Source of the DNA: Archangiaceae bacterium
GTDB lineage: Bacteria > Myxococcota > Myxococcia > Myxococcales > Myxococcaceae
Assembly (NCBI GenBank): GCA_016714225.1
Contig: JADJNS010000010.1
Coordinates: 310,001 to 374,000 of the forward strand
Direction of reading: 5' to 3'
Length of the DNA stretch: 64,000 bases
The position numbers and the translations under genes were made by a program. This document shows, one piece after another, positions 28,789-41,257 of this stretch. The notes below the pieces were generated by a model. That model saw only the letters and a program-made list of their open reading frames with translations, made no database searches and was not told the DNA's origin. How positions within the stretch are numbered: position 1 is the first letter of the stretch; each line of letters opens with the position of its first letter.

Positions 28789-29827
28789 GCTGCGCGCGTT
28801 TGCGCTGTCGCTCTTCGCGCTCGCAGGGTGCGTGCCGTCGGTCGAGCTGCGCGGCAGAAGCTGTGACGACGCCGGCGCGTGCCCCGACCTGCTGGTCTGC
28901 GTGCGCGGCGCGTGCGTCGACAACCCGTGCCCCGGCACCGACGTGAGGCCGAGCGCCACCCTGGTGCCGGCGTGCCGCAGCTGGGCGGGGTTCTACCCGG
29001 GCGTGTCACCCGACTGGGGCACCGCGCTGGCGCGCGAGCAGCAGGCGCTGGGCACCCGCTTCGACGTGGTGCACACCTACCACGACTGGTTTCAAGACTG
29101 GCCCACCGCCGCCGAGCGCGACGCCGCCGACGCCGGCGCGTACCTCTTCTTCGACTGGTCGCCGAAGAACTTCTCCAACAACGCGCTGGTGCCGTGGAGC
29201 GACATCGCCTCGGGCGCCGAAGACCCGGCCATCGACGCGCGCGCGCACGCGCTGGCGTCGCTGGGCACGCCCGTGTGGGTGAGCTTCAGCGCGGGCACGC
29301 AGGCCGACGTGGGCCCCCGCGGCACCGCGGCCGAGTTCGTGGCGGCGTTTCGCCACCTGCGCCAGCGCGCGGTGGCGCAGGGCGCGAGCAACGTGGTCTG
29401 GGTGCTGGGGGTGGGTGACGACATCACCCAGACCCAGCTCGACAGCATCTACCCCGGCGACGCCTACGTCGATTGGCTGGGGTGGACGGTGTACAACTCG
29501 TTCGTCTGCGGCGGCGGCAATGCGGTCTGGCAGGGGTTCTCGCAGCGCGTGGCGCCGACCTACGAGGCGCTGGTGCGCTACGGCCACGGCGACAAGCCCT
29601 TCATGCTCACCGAGGCGGCCTGCGCCGAAGACCCGGGCGACGCGCAGCGAAAGGCGGGCTGGTTCGCCGAGGTCGCAGACACCGTGCCCACCCGCTTCCC
29701 CAACCTGAAGCTGGTGGTGCTGCACAACTCGACCAACGTCTGCACCTACGCGGTGAACAGCACCACCGCCGCGCACCAGGGGTTCTCAGCGCTGGTGAAG
29801 AGCGACGCGTTTCGCCCGCCGCGTTAG
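28775..29827 (+). CDS. GH26-like lipoprotein apparently lacking the acid/base residue
   Basis: 350 residues. Lipobox LFALAGC (Cys19), a small Cys-rich module (Cys30-Cys67), then a TIM-barrel-like domain with GH26 (beta-mannanase type) landmarks: FDWSPK, EFVAAFRHLRQRAVAQGASNVVWV, YPGDAYVDWLGW and a candidate nucleophile Glu280 in FMLTEAAC. In GH26 enzymes the strand before the AxRH helix carries HExN with the acid/base Glu; here it reads VSFSAGTQA. The protein may bind rather than cleave glycan. ATG lies inside the upstream activator gene, so expression is coupled to it. Confidence 0.65.
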
Positions 29828-29832
29828 GTGAG

Positions 29833-31293
29833 TCAGCGCCAGAGCTCTGCGACCGCGTCGAGCAGGCGGTCGAGGCGCAGCGGCTTGGGTATCACCACCG
29901 TGCCCGGCGGGGCGCCCAGCGGCGTCGAGGTCGAGACGATGACCGGAATGGTCTTCAGCGCGGGGTCGGCCTGCATGGCCTGGTAGACCCTGCGCCCGTC
30001 GACCACCGGCAGCACCATGTCGAGAATCACCACGTCGGGGCGCTGCTCGCCCTTCTGCATCATGTCGAGCGCCACCTGCCCGTCGCTCGCCTCGCGCGCC
30101 GCGTAGCCCTCGTTGACGAACGCCTCGGCCAGCGCCTCACGCACGTCGCGGTCGTCGTCGACGATCAGCACCGACCTGGGCGCGGCCACCGCCGGCTTCG
30201 GCTTCGAGTCGGTGTTTCGACGCGGCAGCCACACCTTGAAGCGGGTGCCGGCGGCGGCGGTCGATTCGACCGTCACCACTCCGCCGTGCGCCGCGGCGAT
30301 CTGCTGGGTGATGTACAGCCCCAGCCCCAGCCCATCGCCCTTGGTGGGCGAGTTCTTGCGCCGGGTGCGAAACGGGTCGAACAGCGACGGGAGCATCTCG
30401 GCGGGAATCACACCGCCGTTGCCCACCTCGGTGATCACCGCGTCGGGCCCGCCTCTCACCGTGACCTTCACCGGCGCGCTCTTCTCGCCGTGGGTGAACG
30501 CATTGGCCATCAGGTTCGAGAACAGCTGCAGCAGCCGGTCGGGGTCACCCAGGGTGTGCGCGTCGCCTTCGACGTCGAAGACGACGTCGCGCTCGGGGTT
30601 CGACACCTTCAGCTCGTCCGACGCGCGCCGCGCCAGCGCCGCCACGTCGAGCTCCTGGCGGCGCCGCGCGAAGCCCAGGCCGTCGGCGAGCCGGGCGCGG
30701 GTGAGGTCGAGCATCTGGTCGATCATCTCGGTCATGCGCGCGCCCGCCTGCTGCATGCGGTCGAGGCTCTTCTGCTGCGGCTGGCCTTCGAGCTGGCGCT
30801 TGAGCACCTGCACCCCGGTGATCATCGCGCTCAAGGGGTTGCGCAGGTCGTGGCCGAGAATGCCGACGAACATCTCGTTGAGCCGCAGCGCGTTGGCCAG
30901 CTCGTGCTTCTGCCGGTACAGGTCGAAGAAGACCTTGGCCTTGCTCTCGAGCACCCGCGCATCGACCGGCTTGAAGAGAAAGTCGACCGCGCCCGAGTCG
31001 TAACCCTTGAACATGCGGTTGGGGTCGCGCGAGCCGGCGGTGAGAAAGATGATCGGCACGTGCTTGCTGCGCTCGGTGCCGCGCATCAGCTCGGCCAGCT
31101 CGAAGCCGTTCATCTCGGGCATCTGCACGTCGAGCAGCGCCAGCGCGAAGTCGTGCACCAGCAAGAGCTCGAGCGCCTCACGGCCTGACTTCGCCTTCCA
31201 CAGCTCGAGGCCGTCGCGCTGCAAGAGGCCCTCGAGCGCGATGAGGTTCTCTTCGATGTCGTCGACCAGCAGGAACTTGACCGGGTCGCTCAT
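29833..31293 (-). CDS. REC-histidine kinase-REC hybrid protein
   Basis: 486 residues, soluble. Receiver 1 (1-120, Asp55 in LLDVQMPEMNG, Lys in LFKPVD), HisKA with GILGHDLRNPLS, HATPase with an atypical N-G box (VGNGG) and GDGLGLGLYITQQI, then receiver 2 (about 372-486, VILDMVLP, IPKPL). ATG 31293 has GGAGG seven bases upstream and overlaps the cheB stop by 4 bases. Last gene of the four-gene operon that begins with the CHASE3 hybrid kinase; converges on the GH26-like gene. Confidence 0.92.
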   Translation of the reverse strand: MSDPVKFLLVDDIEENLIALEGLLQRDGLELWKAKSGREALELLLVHDFALALLDVQMPEMNGFELAELMRGTERSKHVPIIFLTAGSRDPNRMFKGYDSGAVDFLFKPVDARVLESKAKVFFDLYRQKHELANALRLNEMFVGILGHDLRNPLSAMITGVQVLKRQLEGQPQQKSLDRMQQAGARMTEMIDQMLDLTRARLADGLGFARRRQELDVAALARRASDELKVSNPERDVVFDVEGDAHTLGDPDRLLQLFSNLMANAFTHGEKSAPVKVTVRGGPDAVITEVGNGGVIPAEMLPSLFDPFRTRRKNSPTKGDGLGLGLYITQQIAAAHGGVVTVESTAAAGTRFKVWLPRRNTDSKPKPAVAAPRSVLIVDDDRDVREALAEAFVNEGYAAREASDGQVALDMMQKGEQRPDVVILDMVLPVVDGRRVYQAMQADPALKTIPVIVSTSTPLGAPPGTVVIPKPLRLDRLLDAVAELWR

Positions 31294-31862
31294 GGGCGGC
31301 CTCCGAGCTGCGCAAGGTAGATTCCGATGTCGGCCGGCGCCAGCACGGTGGTGGGCGTGAAGCGCTTGAGCGCCGACTCGGGCATGTAGGGGACCATCGC
31401 GGTAGAGGGGTCTTGCACCACGGTCGCGCCACCGCGCGCGCCGATGCGCTCGAGACCGCGAGCGCCGTCTTCGTTGCCTCCGGTGAGCAGCACCCCCACC
31501 AGCCCTGCGCGGTAGGCCTCGGCGGCCGACTCGAACAGCACGTCGATGCTGGGCCGCGAGAAGTGCACCGGGGTGTCGACCGAGAGCGCGCAGCAGCGGT
31601 CGCGCTCGATGAGCAGGTGGTAGTCGGGCGGCGCGACGTACAGCGTGCCCTTCTCGAGCGGCTGCTTGTCCATCGCCTCGCAGACCTTGAGCGCGCAGCG
31701 CTGGGCGAGCAGGTCGGCCAGCAGGCTGGGCTTGCCCGACAGCACGTGCAGCACCAGCGCGATGGGCGCGGGGTACGTGGCGGGCAGGGCGGGCAGAATC
31801 GCCGTCAGCGCCTCGAGCGCCCCGGCAGAGCCGCCAATCACGATGGCTTCGGGTCGGGTCAC
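31290..31862 (-). CDS. cheB: CheB-type methylesterase domain protein (no receiver)
   Basis: 190 residues, catalytic domain only. The triad is in place: Ser in IGGSAGALEAL, His in LVLHVLSG, Asp in LTGGNEDGARGL, with VAPPDYHLL and MPESA also conserved. Classical CheB has an N-terminal receiver; here none is present, so activity is probably regulated by partner proteins. GTG start overlaps the cheR stop and the 3' end overlaps the hybrid kinase start, showing tight coupling. Substrate is unclear because no methyl-accepting protein is encoded in the window. Confidence 0.93.
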   Translation of the reverse strand: MTRPEAIVIGGSAGALEALTAILPALPATYPAPIALVLHVLSGKPSLLADLLAQRCALKVCEAMDKQPLEKGTLYVAPPDYHLLIERDRCCALSVDTPVHFSRPSIDVLFESAAEAYRAGLVGVLLTGGNEDGARGLERIGARGGATVVQDPSTAMVPYMPESALKRFTPTTVLAPADIGIYLAQLGGRP

Positions 31863-32676
31863 AGGCGTTGGTAGATGCGGTCTTGGGGAACGAAGTCGGC
31901 GAAGGTGGCCGAGTGGGCGGTGAAGCGCAGGCTCTCTTTCGAGCCCAGCCCCAAGAAGCCCTTGCGGCGCAGCGAGTCGCGAAGCAACCCCACCGCGCGG
32001 TTCTGCAGGTCCTTGTCGAAGTAGATGAGCACGTTGCGGCACGAGGCCAGCTCGACCTCGGCGAACACGCTGTCGGTGGCGAGCGAGTGGTCAGAGAAGA
32101 GAATGTGCTTCTTGAGTGAGCGGTCGAGCAGCCCGGCCCGCGACGAGGCGTGGTACCAGCTCGACAGCGAGCGCTTGCCGCCGCTCGCCTGGTAGTTGGC
32201 GCTGAACAGCGCGAAGCGCTCGAGCGCGTACACGCCCTCTTCGGCGGTGCGCAGCGCCTCGGGGTTGATGTCGGTGGCGTAGATGAGCGAGCGGTCGAGC
32301 AGGCCCTCTTCGGCGAGCAGAATGGCCATCGACCAGGCCTCTTCGCCGGTGGAGCAGCCGGCCACCCACACCTTGAAGGTGGGGTAGGTGCGCAGGTACG
32401 GCAGCACCTGCTCACGCAGCGACTTGAAGTACGTCGGGTCGCGGAACATGTCGCTCACCTGCACGGTGAGAAAGCCGAGCAGCTCGGTGAAGGCGCGCGG
32501 CTCGTGCAGCACCTTCTCTTGCAGGCGCGAGATGCTGGCGACGCGAAAGTGCAGCAGCGCGGTGGCGACCCGCCGGCGCAGCGACGCCTCCGAGTACTTG
32601 CGGAAGTCGTAGTGGTAGCGCTGGTAGATGGCGTCGAGCAGCACGTTGAGCTCGACGTCTTCTGGGGTCGGCTCGC

Positions 32677-32680
<4 letters not shown>
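31859..32680 (-). CDS. cheR: CheR-type methyltransferase
   Basis: 273 residues, usual CheR length. N-terminal helical part (YHYDFRKYSEASLRRRV), SAM-binding WVAGCSTGEEAWSMA, YATDINPEAL and ELASCRNVLIYFDKDLQ are all canonical. Transfers methyl groups from SAM to glutamate side chains. GTG start overlaps the hybrid kinase stop (GTGA). It may methylate the CHASE3 kinase or an unlinked receptor; the former is inference from operon structure. Confidence 0.94.
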
Positions 32681-36123
<3,443 letters not shown>

Positions 36124-36175
36124 GAGCGGCCGCAGCTGTACCGCACGGCCCGAAAAAGTCAGCGCGCCCCCGTCA

Positions 36176-36220
36176 CCGTTACGGAGCGGTAACCCGCGCG
36201 GCGCCGTTACCAGACGGTAG
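36176..36220. promoter_or_regulatory. direct and inverted CCGTTAC repeats upstream of the phosphorelay operon
   Basis: CCGTTAC occurs at 36176-36182 and again at 36204-36210, 28 bp apart, with the inverted GTAAC at 36189-36193 and a partial GGTAG at 36216-36220. The cluster lies 53-100 bases upstream of the CHASE3 hybrid kinase start codon. Spaced direct and inverted repeats of this kind are typical of regulator binding sites; the regulator is unknown. Confidence 0.4.
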
Positions 36221-36225
36221 CGAGC

Positions 36226-36711
36226 CTACTTCTTGCCCCGGCCGCTCTTGCCCTTCGAGCTGCCGCCCGCGCCCTTGTCGAAGCCCTTCGCCTTGTCAAT
36301 CGCGGCGGCCTCTTCTTCGGGCGTCAGCTGCTGCCCGTTGCCGCCGCCCTTCTCGACGATGACCTCGGTCTGCCCGCCCTTGGCTCCGGCGGCGGCCTTG
36401 TCTTTGGCGTCGAGCTTCTCTTTCTCCGAGGCGGCGGTGGCGCGGTCTTCTTTGCTCATCTTGGCGCCGGCGCGCGCGTACTCCTTCTTGTCGACGCCCG
36501 CCTTGTCGAGCACCGCGTTCTCGGCCGCGGCGCGGTCTTTGATCTGCTGCTTGCGCTCGTCGGCGCTCAGCTCTTTGCCCGCGTACTTCTTGTCGACGTC
36601 GTCGGTGGCCTGCTGAATGTCGTGCTGCAGCTTCGCCATCTGCTCGGCTGACGGAGGCTCGGCGTGCACCGTACCGGCGGCGAGAACGAGAAACAGGGCG
36701 AGGGTGCGCAT
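36226..36711 (-). CDS. secreted Lys/Ala/Glu-rich protein
   Basis: 161 residues. Signal peptide (MRTLALFLVLAAGTVHA, cleavage before EPP), then a highly charged helical region (KLQHDIQQATDDVDKKYAGKELSADE type) and a Gly/Ser/Lys tail ending SGRGKK. Probably periplasmic or secreted; no family recognised. ATG 36711 is chosen as the start of the signal peptide. It lies 11 bp after the FG-GAP lipoprotein gene, so the two are probably co-transcribed. Confidence 0.75.
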   Translation of the reverse strand: MRTLALFLVLAAGTVHAEPPSAEQMAKLQHDIQQATDDVDKKYAGKELSADERKQQIKDRAAAENAVLDKAGVDKKEYARAGAKMSKEDRATAASEKEKLDAKDKAAAGAKGGQTEVIVEKGGGNGQQLTPEEEAAAIDKAKGFDKGAGGSSKGKSGRGKK

Positions 36712-36722
36712 GGCGGGCGAGA

Positions 36723-38348
36723 CTACCCGAGGCGCCGCGCGCGCCGAAGCAGCAGCCCGGCCAGCAGCAGCAGCGGGCCCGCAACGGGTGAGGCACAGCC
36801 GCACGGCTCGGTGACGAACTGCAGTGAAGACGGGTGCTCTCCGGCGTCGGCCACGTCAGCGCCTGCGTCGGCGCCCGCGTCGGCGCCTGCGTCGGTCGCC
36901 GCCGCGCCTCCGTCACGCACCTCGGAGCCGGCATCTTCTTCGGTCGGGCGCCCCGCATCGGCTGCGCCCCCGTCTCGGGCGTTCGCGCCGCCATCGCCCG
37001 TGCCGGCGTCGCGCAGGGGCTGGCCCGCATCGGCGCTCCCCCCGTCGAAGGCGACGCCGCCATCGAAGGGAATACCGATGACGCCCTGGAAGACGAAGAC
37101 CGCTCCGCCGGCGATGGCGCCGGGGAAGTACGCGAAGGTCTCGGCGCCCACCGCCACCTCGTTGCCCCCGCCGAGCAGCAGGTTGCCGTTCACCATCGCG
37201 CAGCCGAAGCTCGAGTTGGCGGCGTTGGCGCCGAGGGTCACGCCGCCCACCGTGGGTGTCGGCGTCGGCCCGGTGTTGAACGCGTAGACCTGCCCGCTGC
37301 CGGGCGCGCCGACGTAGAGCTCGCTGGCGGTGTCGCCGTCGAGGTCGGCGAGGGCGTACGACGAGCCCAGCCTCTCCAGCGGTGCGCCCTGGAGCGACGC
37401 GCCGGAGACCAGCGTGCCGCCCGTACCCAGGGTCATCAACTCGACGCGGCCCTCGCTGCTGGGCATGGTCGAGCTCACCGCGACCCGCCCGGTGGCCCCG
37501 ACCAGAAAGAGGGCGGTGCCGGCCTGCTCTTGCAGAGCTCCCACCACCTTCTGCTGCACTTCGTAGCCCAGGCCCGCGTCGGCGAACCAGAGGGTGACCT
37601 CACCCTTCGACCCCGACGCGCGCGGCGCTCCGATCAGCAGGTCGTCACCGCCCACGTGGTCGAGGTCGATGCCGAGCAGCGCAGCGCCGAACCGGTCGCC
37701 GGGCGCGCTGCCGTGCAGCGCGCCGAGGTTCACCAGCGCCGGGCCCAGGCCATAGAGCACCACCGAGCCGGCGTCGTCACCCGGCGCGCCCACCGCCACC
37801 CGGTCGCTCTTCAGGTACGCGAACGACGCGCCGAAGCCGGCGTTGGCGCCGACGCCCAGCGGGTCGACGATGCCCGCTCCGCTGGGGAGAAACGGGGGGC
37901 CGCCGTCTTTGGCGCCGCGGTAGACGTAGACGCGCCCCCGGCCGTTGACCGCCGGCGCGCCCACCAGCAGGTCGCTGACCGAGTCGCCGTTCAAGTCGCC
38001 GCCGAGCAGCGCGGTACCGAACTTCGCGCCGCTCACCGCGGTCGGCTCGAGCACGCTCGGCCTCGAGGCCGGCGTGAGCGGGCCGTAGAACACGAAGACC
38101 TTGCCGTTCGGCTCGGCGCCGGGCGCGCCCACCGCGAGGTCGAGCCGGCCATCTCCGTTGAAGTCTCCCACTGCGAGCGCGTGGCCGAACTGGTCGCTGA
38201 GCCCGCCGTCGGGAGCGGCCAGCACCACCGCGTCTACTCCCGGCACGGCGTTCACCGGCTGGCGCACCACGCCCGGCTCCAGCGCCGCCGGCTCGGGCAG
38301 CCCCTGGCAGCCCGCTGCCAACATGAGCAGCCACGCGCGTCGGTTCAT
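36723..38348 (-). CDS. FG-GAP-repeat (integrin-alpha-like) lipoprotein with MYXO-CTERM-like tail
   Basis: 541 residues. Lipobox LMLAAGC (Cys14). Repeats about 60 residues apart carry FG-GAP signatures with calcium-binding loops: VGDFNGDGRLDLAVGAP, GGDLNGDSVSDLLVGAP, GIDLDHVGGDDLLIGAP, LADLDGDTASELYVGAP, forming a beta-propeller. A long DAG/DGG linker (about 440-510) follows, and the tail CGCASPVAGPLLLLAGLLLRRARR matches the MYXO-CTERM pattern (Cys, hydrophobic helix, Arg cluster) that directs surface anchoring. Having both lipobox and sorting tail is worth noting. ATG 38348 starts the signal peptide; a longer frame upstream lacks support. Confidence 0.85.
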   Translation of the reverse strand: MNRRAWLLMLAAGCQGLPEPAALEPGVVRQPVNAVPGVDAVVLAAPDGGLSDQFGHALAVGDFNGDGRLDLAVGAPGAEPNGKVFVFYGPLTPASRPSVLEPTAVSGAKFGTALLGGDLNGDSVSDLLVGAPAVNGRGRVYVYRGAKDGGPPFLPSGAGIVDPLGVGANAGFGASFAYLKSDRVAVGAPGDDAGSVVLYGLGPALVNLGALHGSAPGDRFGAALLGIDLDHVGGDDLLIGAPRASGSKGEVTLWFADAGLGYEVQQKVVGALQEQAGTALFLVGATGRVAVSSTMPSSEGRVELMTLGTGGTLVSGASLQGAPLERLGSSYALADLDGDTASELYVGAPGSGQVYAFNTGPTPTPTVGGVTLGANAANSSFGCAMVNGNLLLGGGNEVAVGAETFAYFPGAIAGGAVFVFQGVIGIPFDGGVAFDGGSADAGQPLRDAGTGDGGANARDGGAADAGRPTEEDAGSEVRDGGAAATDAGADAGADAGADVADAGEHPSSLQFVTEPCGCASPVAGPLLLLAGLLLRRARRLG

Positions 38349-38403
38349 GGAAGGGAAAGAAGCGTGGGCCGGCGCCTCGGGTCTCATTCTGGCCCGATGA
38401 CGC

Positions 38404-40323
38404 TCAGGGCTCCAAACTTCGCAGCCGCACCAGCTCTTCGTACAGCGCCGCACCTTCGCCTGCATCGGTGACCCGCGCCGCGGTGAGGGCGTTGGCGCAC
38501 TGCCCGCGGCCCAGGTGCCCGCCCTTGGGCATCAGCGCCACGTCGCGGCGCTGCCGGGCGTCGTGCCGCACCACCACCTCGAGCGCGCCGAGCTTCGACT
38601 CGAGCCGCGCGCGCACTCCGTCAGAGAGGCCGCCGGCGGCGTCGGGGTGCACCGTCACCTCGAGCGGGCCGGTCGGCGTGCGCACCCACTGCGAGCTCTG
38701 CGACTTCTCGGTCGAGAGCGCCATCAGCTTGAGCGGCCACTGGGCGGTGGGCTCGGCCTCGGGCTGGGGCGGCACGTGAACGAGGTTCACCCGGCCGGTG
38801 GCGGTGGGGAACTTGAGGTCGTGAAACAGCACCTTCGGCGCCAGCGGGTTGCGCACGTAGCCGGTCTCGAGCTGCTCGAGGGTGATGCCCCGCGGCCCGA
38901 GCTTGGGCGCGATGACCCGCTCCTTCCACTCGCGGGCGGTGCCGGCCATCACCTCAGCGAGCCCCACCCGCGCCGCGAGCAGCTGAATGATTTCGAGGTC
39001 GCTCTTCACCTCGGGCGGCGGCGCGACCACCGGCCGGCTGACGCCGAGGTAGTGGTGCCCGTACGCGCCGAGAATGTCGTCGGCCTCGAGCAGGGTGGTG
39101 GTGGGCAGCACCAGGGTGGCGAGCTTCGCGGTGTCGGTGAGGAAGCTGTCGACCACCACCACCAGCTCGCGGCTCGACAGGGCGCGCGCCACCGCGTACG
39201 AATCGGGGAGCATGGTCACCGGGTTGCCGCAGGTAATCCACACCGCGCGAATGGGCGGGTCGGCCGCCTTCTCGAGGTCGTGCGCGAAGGTGATTTCGCA
39301 GACCGTGCGCGGCCCCTCGCCGGTCCGGTAGGTCTCGAAGGCCATGCGGCGCGCCAGGTAGAACGACACCCCGCCGCCCGGCACGTCGAGGTTGCCGCTG
39401 ATGGCCGAGAGCGCGTCGAGCGCGCGCACCGTGGCCGACCCGGCGCTGCGCCGCTGCATGCCCCAGCCGACCAGAATCGCGCACGGCTTCTCGGGGCCCA
39501 GCCTTCGCGCGAGGTCGTGGGCCACCTCGGGCTCGACGTCGGCTTCTGAGGCCCACTGCTCGACGCTCTTCGAGCGCGCCATCGCCTCGAAGTCGCCCAG
39601 GTGGTCGCAGTACTGCGCCGCGCGCGGGTCGACCCAGCCGCGCTGGAACAAGACGTGGGCGGTGGCCATCGCCAGGGCGAAGTCTCCGCCCGGTCGCGGC
39701 TGCACGTACCGCTCGCACGAGTCGGCGGTGCGGTGGCGCACCGGGTCGATGAGCACCAGCTTCGCGCCCTTGCGCCGCGCGTCCATCAGCACGGGCAGGG
39801 TGTGCGGGCTCGAGACGTGCACGTTCTTGCCCCAGAGCAACACGTGCCTGCTGTTCAGCAGGTCGAACAGGTCGTTGGCGTCTTCCACCCCGAAGTCCAA
39901 GAGCTGGGCCGCGTCGCCCGCGCCCGAGCAGATGTCTCCGCGCTTCGCGGTGCACGGCCCGTAGGCCTCGAAGAAGCGCTCGGTGAGCAGCTTCAAGATG
40001 CCCAGCGAGCCGCCGCTGCGGTAGTGGAAGATGGCGGCCGGCCCCGACTCGCGCTTGATGCGCTCGAGCTGCTCGGCCGCGAAGCCCATCGCCTCGTCCC
40101 AGCCCACGGGCGTGAGCTCGCCGTGCTTGCGCAAGAGCGGGCGGGTGAGCCGCTCGGGTGAGCGCTGGGTGTCGAGGAACTGCGAGGTGCGGTAGCAGAG
40201 CGCGCCTCGGGTCACCGGGTGGTCGCGGTCGCCGGCGAGGCGCACCACTTCACCGTTCTCGACCGTGGCGATGATGCTGCAGGTGTCGGGGCAGTCGCGG
40301 TTGCAGGTGGTGCGCAGCTTCAT
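38404..40323 (-). CDS. molybdopterin-dependent oxidoreductase, catalytic subunit
   Basis: 639 residues. N-terminal 4Fe-4S site Cys7, Cys11, Cys15, Cys43 (CNRDCPDTC...GALCYR), then the three MGD-binding regions of the DMSO-reductase family (WDEAM, GGSLG, WGKNVHVSSPHT, GNPVTMLPDS, SFLTDTAKLATLVLPTTT). A Cys in GDICSGAGD is the candidate molybdenum ligand, as in formate dehydrogenases and related enzymes. No Tat signal, so it is cytoplasmic. No partner subunit is adjacent; substrate unknown. Confidence 0.92.
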   Translation of the reverse strand: MKLRTTCNRDCPDTCSIIATVENGEVVRLAGDRDHPVTRGALCYRTSQFLDTQRSPERLTRPLLRKHGELTPVGWDEAMGFAAEQLERIKRESGPAAIFHYRSGGSLGILKLLTERFFEAYGPCTAKRGDICSGAGDAAQLLDFGVEDANDLFDLLNSRHVLLWGKNVHVSSPHTLPVLMDARRKGAKLVLIDPVRHRTADSCERYVQPRPGGDFALAMATAHVLFQRGWVDPRAAQYCDHLGDFEAMARSKSVEQWASEADVEPEVAHDLARRLGPEKPCAILVGWGMQRRSAGSATVRALDALSAISGNLDVPGGGVSFYLARRMAFETYRTGEGPRTVCEITFAHDLEKAADPPIRAVWITCGNPVTMLPDSYAVARALSSRELVVVVDSFLTDTAKLATLVLPTTTLLEADDILGAYGHHYLGVSRPVVAPPPEVKSDLEIIQLLAARVGLAEVMAGTAREWKERVIAPKLGPRGITLEQLETGYVRNPLAPKVLFHDLKFPTATGRVNLVHVPPQPEAEPTAQWPLKLMALSTEKSQSSQWVRTPTGPLEVTVHPDAAGGLSDGVRARLESKLGALEVVVRHDARQRRDVALMPKGGHLGRGQCANALTAARVTDAGEGAALYEELVRLRSLEP

Positions 40324-40411
40324 GGCCCCAAGACGATAGCCTGGCGCCGGCGAAGCACGTCGAGCCGGTCAGAGTGAACTGCCTTCCCCCTTTTTCTTTA
40401 CCGGCGTATCA

Positions 40412-41257
40412 GTGGTGCGCTTGCTCCTCGCGCTCCTCCTCTCGGCTGCCGCAGCGCCCGCCGCGGACACGCCGCCGTCGCTCGCGCTGCCCGGCTTCAA
40501 CGCCGTTCGGCTCGAGAAGGGTGAGGCCGAGCTGTACGCCGAGCTGCTCTCGCAACAGCTGCAGCGCTTCGGCTTCAAGGTGATGACCTCGCGCGACCTG
40601 AGCGCGGTGATGGGCCTCGAGCGACAGCGAGAGCTGATGGGCTGCGGCGACTCGAGCTGCCTGACCGAGATGGTGGGCGCGCTGGGCGTCGACGGCGTGC
40701 TGCTCGGAGACGTGGGCCTGCTGGGCGACGAGTACACCGTCAGCGTGAAGGTGCTCTCCACCAAGAACGGCGAGGCGCTGGCGCTGCACACCGGGCGCGC
40801 GCTCTCGGCCAAGGCGATGCCCGCCGAGCTCGCCGCGGCGGCCCGCGACGTCGCACACCAGCTGAGCGTGTGGTGGAACCGGCCCGAGCTCGAGCCCCGA
40901 GCCGAGGTCGCGCGGCCCACTGCGACCGTCGCCCCCCGCGAGCCCAGCACCTGGGCGCTGGCTCCGGTCATCATCGGAGGCCTCGCGCTCATCACCGGCA
41001 TCGTGCTCGAGGTGCTGGCCAGCGCCGAGTTCGACCGGCTGATGACGGCGCCCACCGAGGGCGCGGCGCGCGCCGCCGCCGGCAATGGCAAGACCTACGA
41101 GACCGCCGGGTGGCTGCTGGTGGCCGGCGGCTCGGCCTGCGCCCTCGCGGGCGCGGCGACGTTCATCTACAGCCTGCTGCCGCAGCGGCGGGTGAGACCG
41201 CGCGTGGTGCTCGCGCCCGGCGTGGTCGGCTTCGGGCTCGCCGGAGAGCTCCCGTGA
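40412..41257 (+). CDS. exported protein with CsgG/LpoB-like domain and two TM helices
   Basis: 281 residues. Signal peptide (LLLALLLSAAAAPAA), a region (about 25-150) shaped like CsgG/LpoB-type domains (ELLSQQLQRFGFKVMTSRDLSAVMGLERQREL, GALGVDGVLLGDVGLLGDEYTVSVKVL), then two TM helices (ALAPVIIGGLALITGIVLEVL and WLLVAGGSACALAGAATFIY). It may assemble at the envelope; exact role unknown. GTG start. Its stop overlaps the next GTG, opening a three-gene operon. Confidence 0.75.
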   Translation: MVRLLLALLLSAAAAPAADTPPSLALPGFNAVRLEKGEAELYAELLSQQLQRFGFKVMTSRDLSAVMGLERQRELMGCGDSSCLTEMVGALGVDGVLLGDVGLLGDEYTVSVKVLSTKNGEALALHTGRALSAKAMPAELAAAARDVAHQLSVWWNRPELEPRAEVARPTATVAPREPSTWALAPVIIGGLALITGIVLEVLASAEFDRLMTAPTEGAARAAAGNGKTYETAGWLLVAGGSACALAGAATFIYSLLPQRRVRPRVVLAPGVVGFGLAGELP

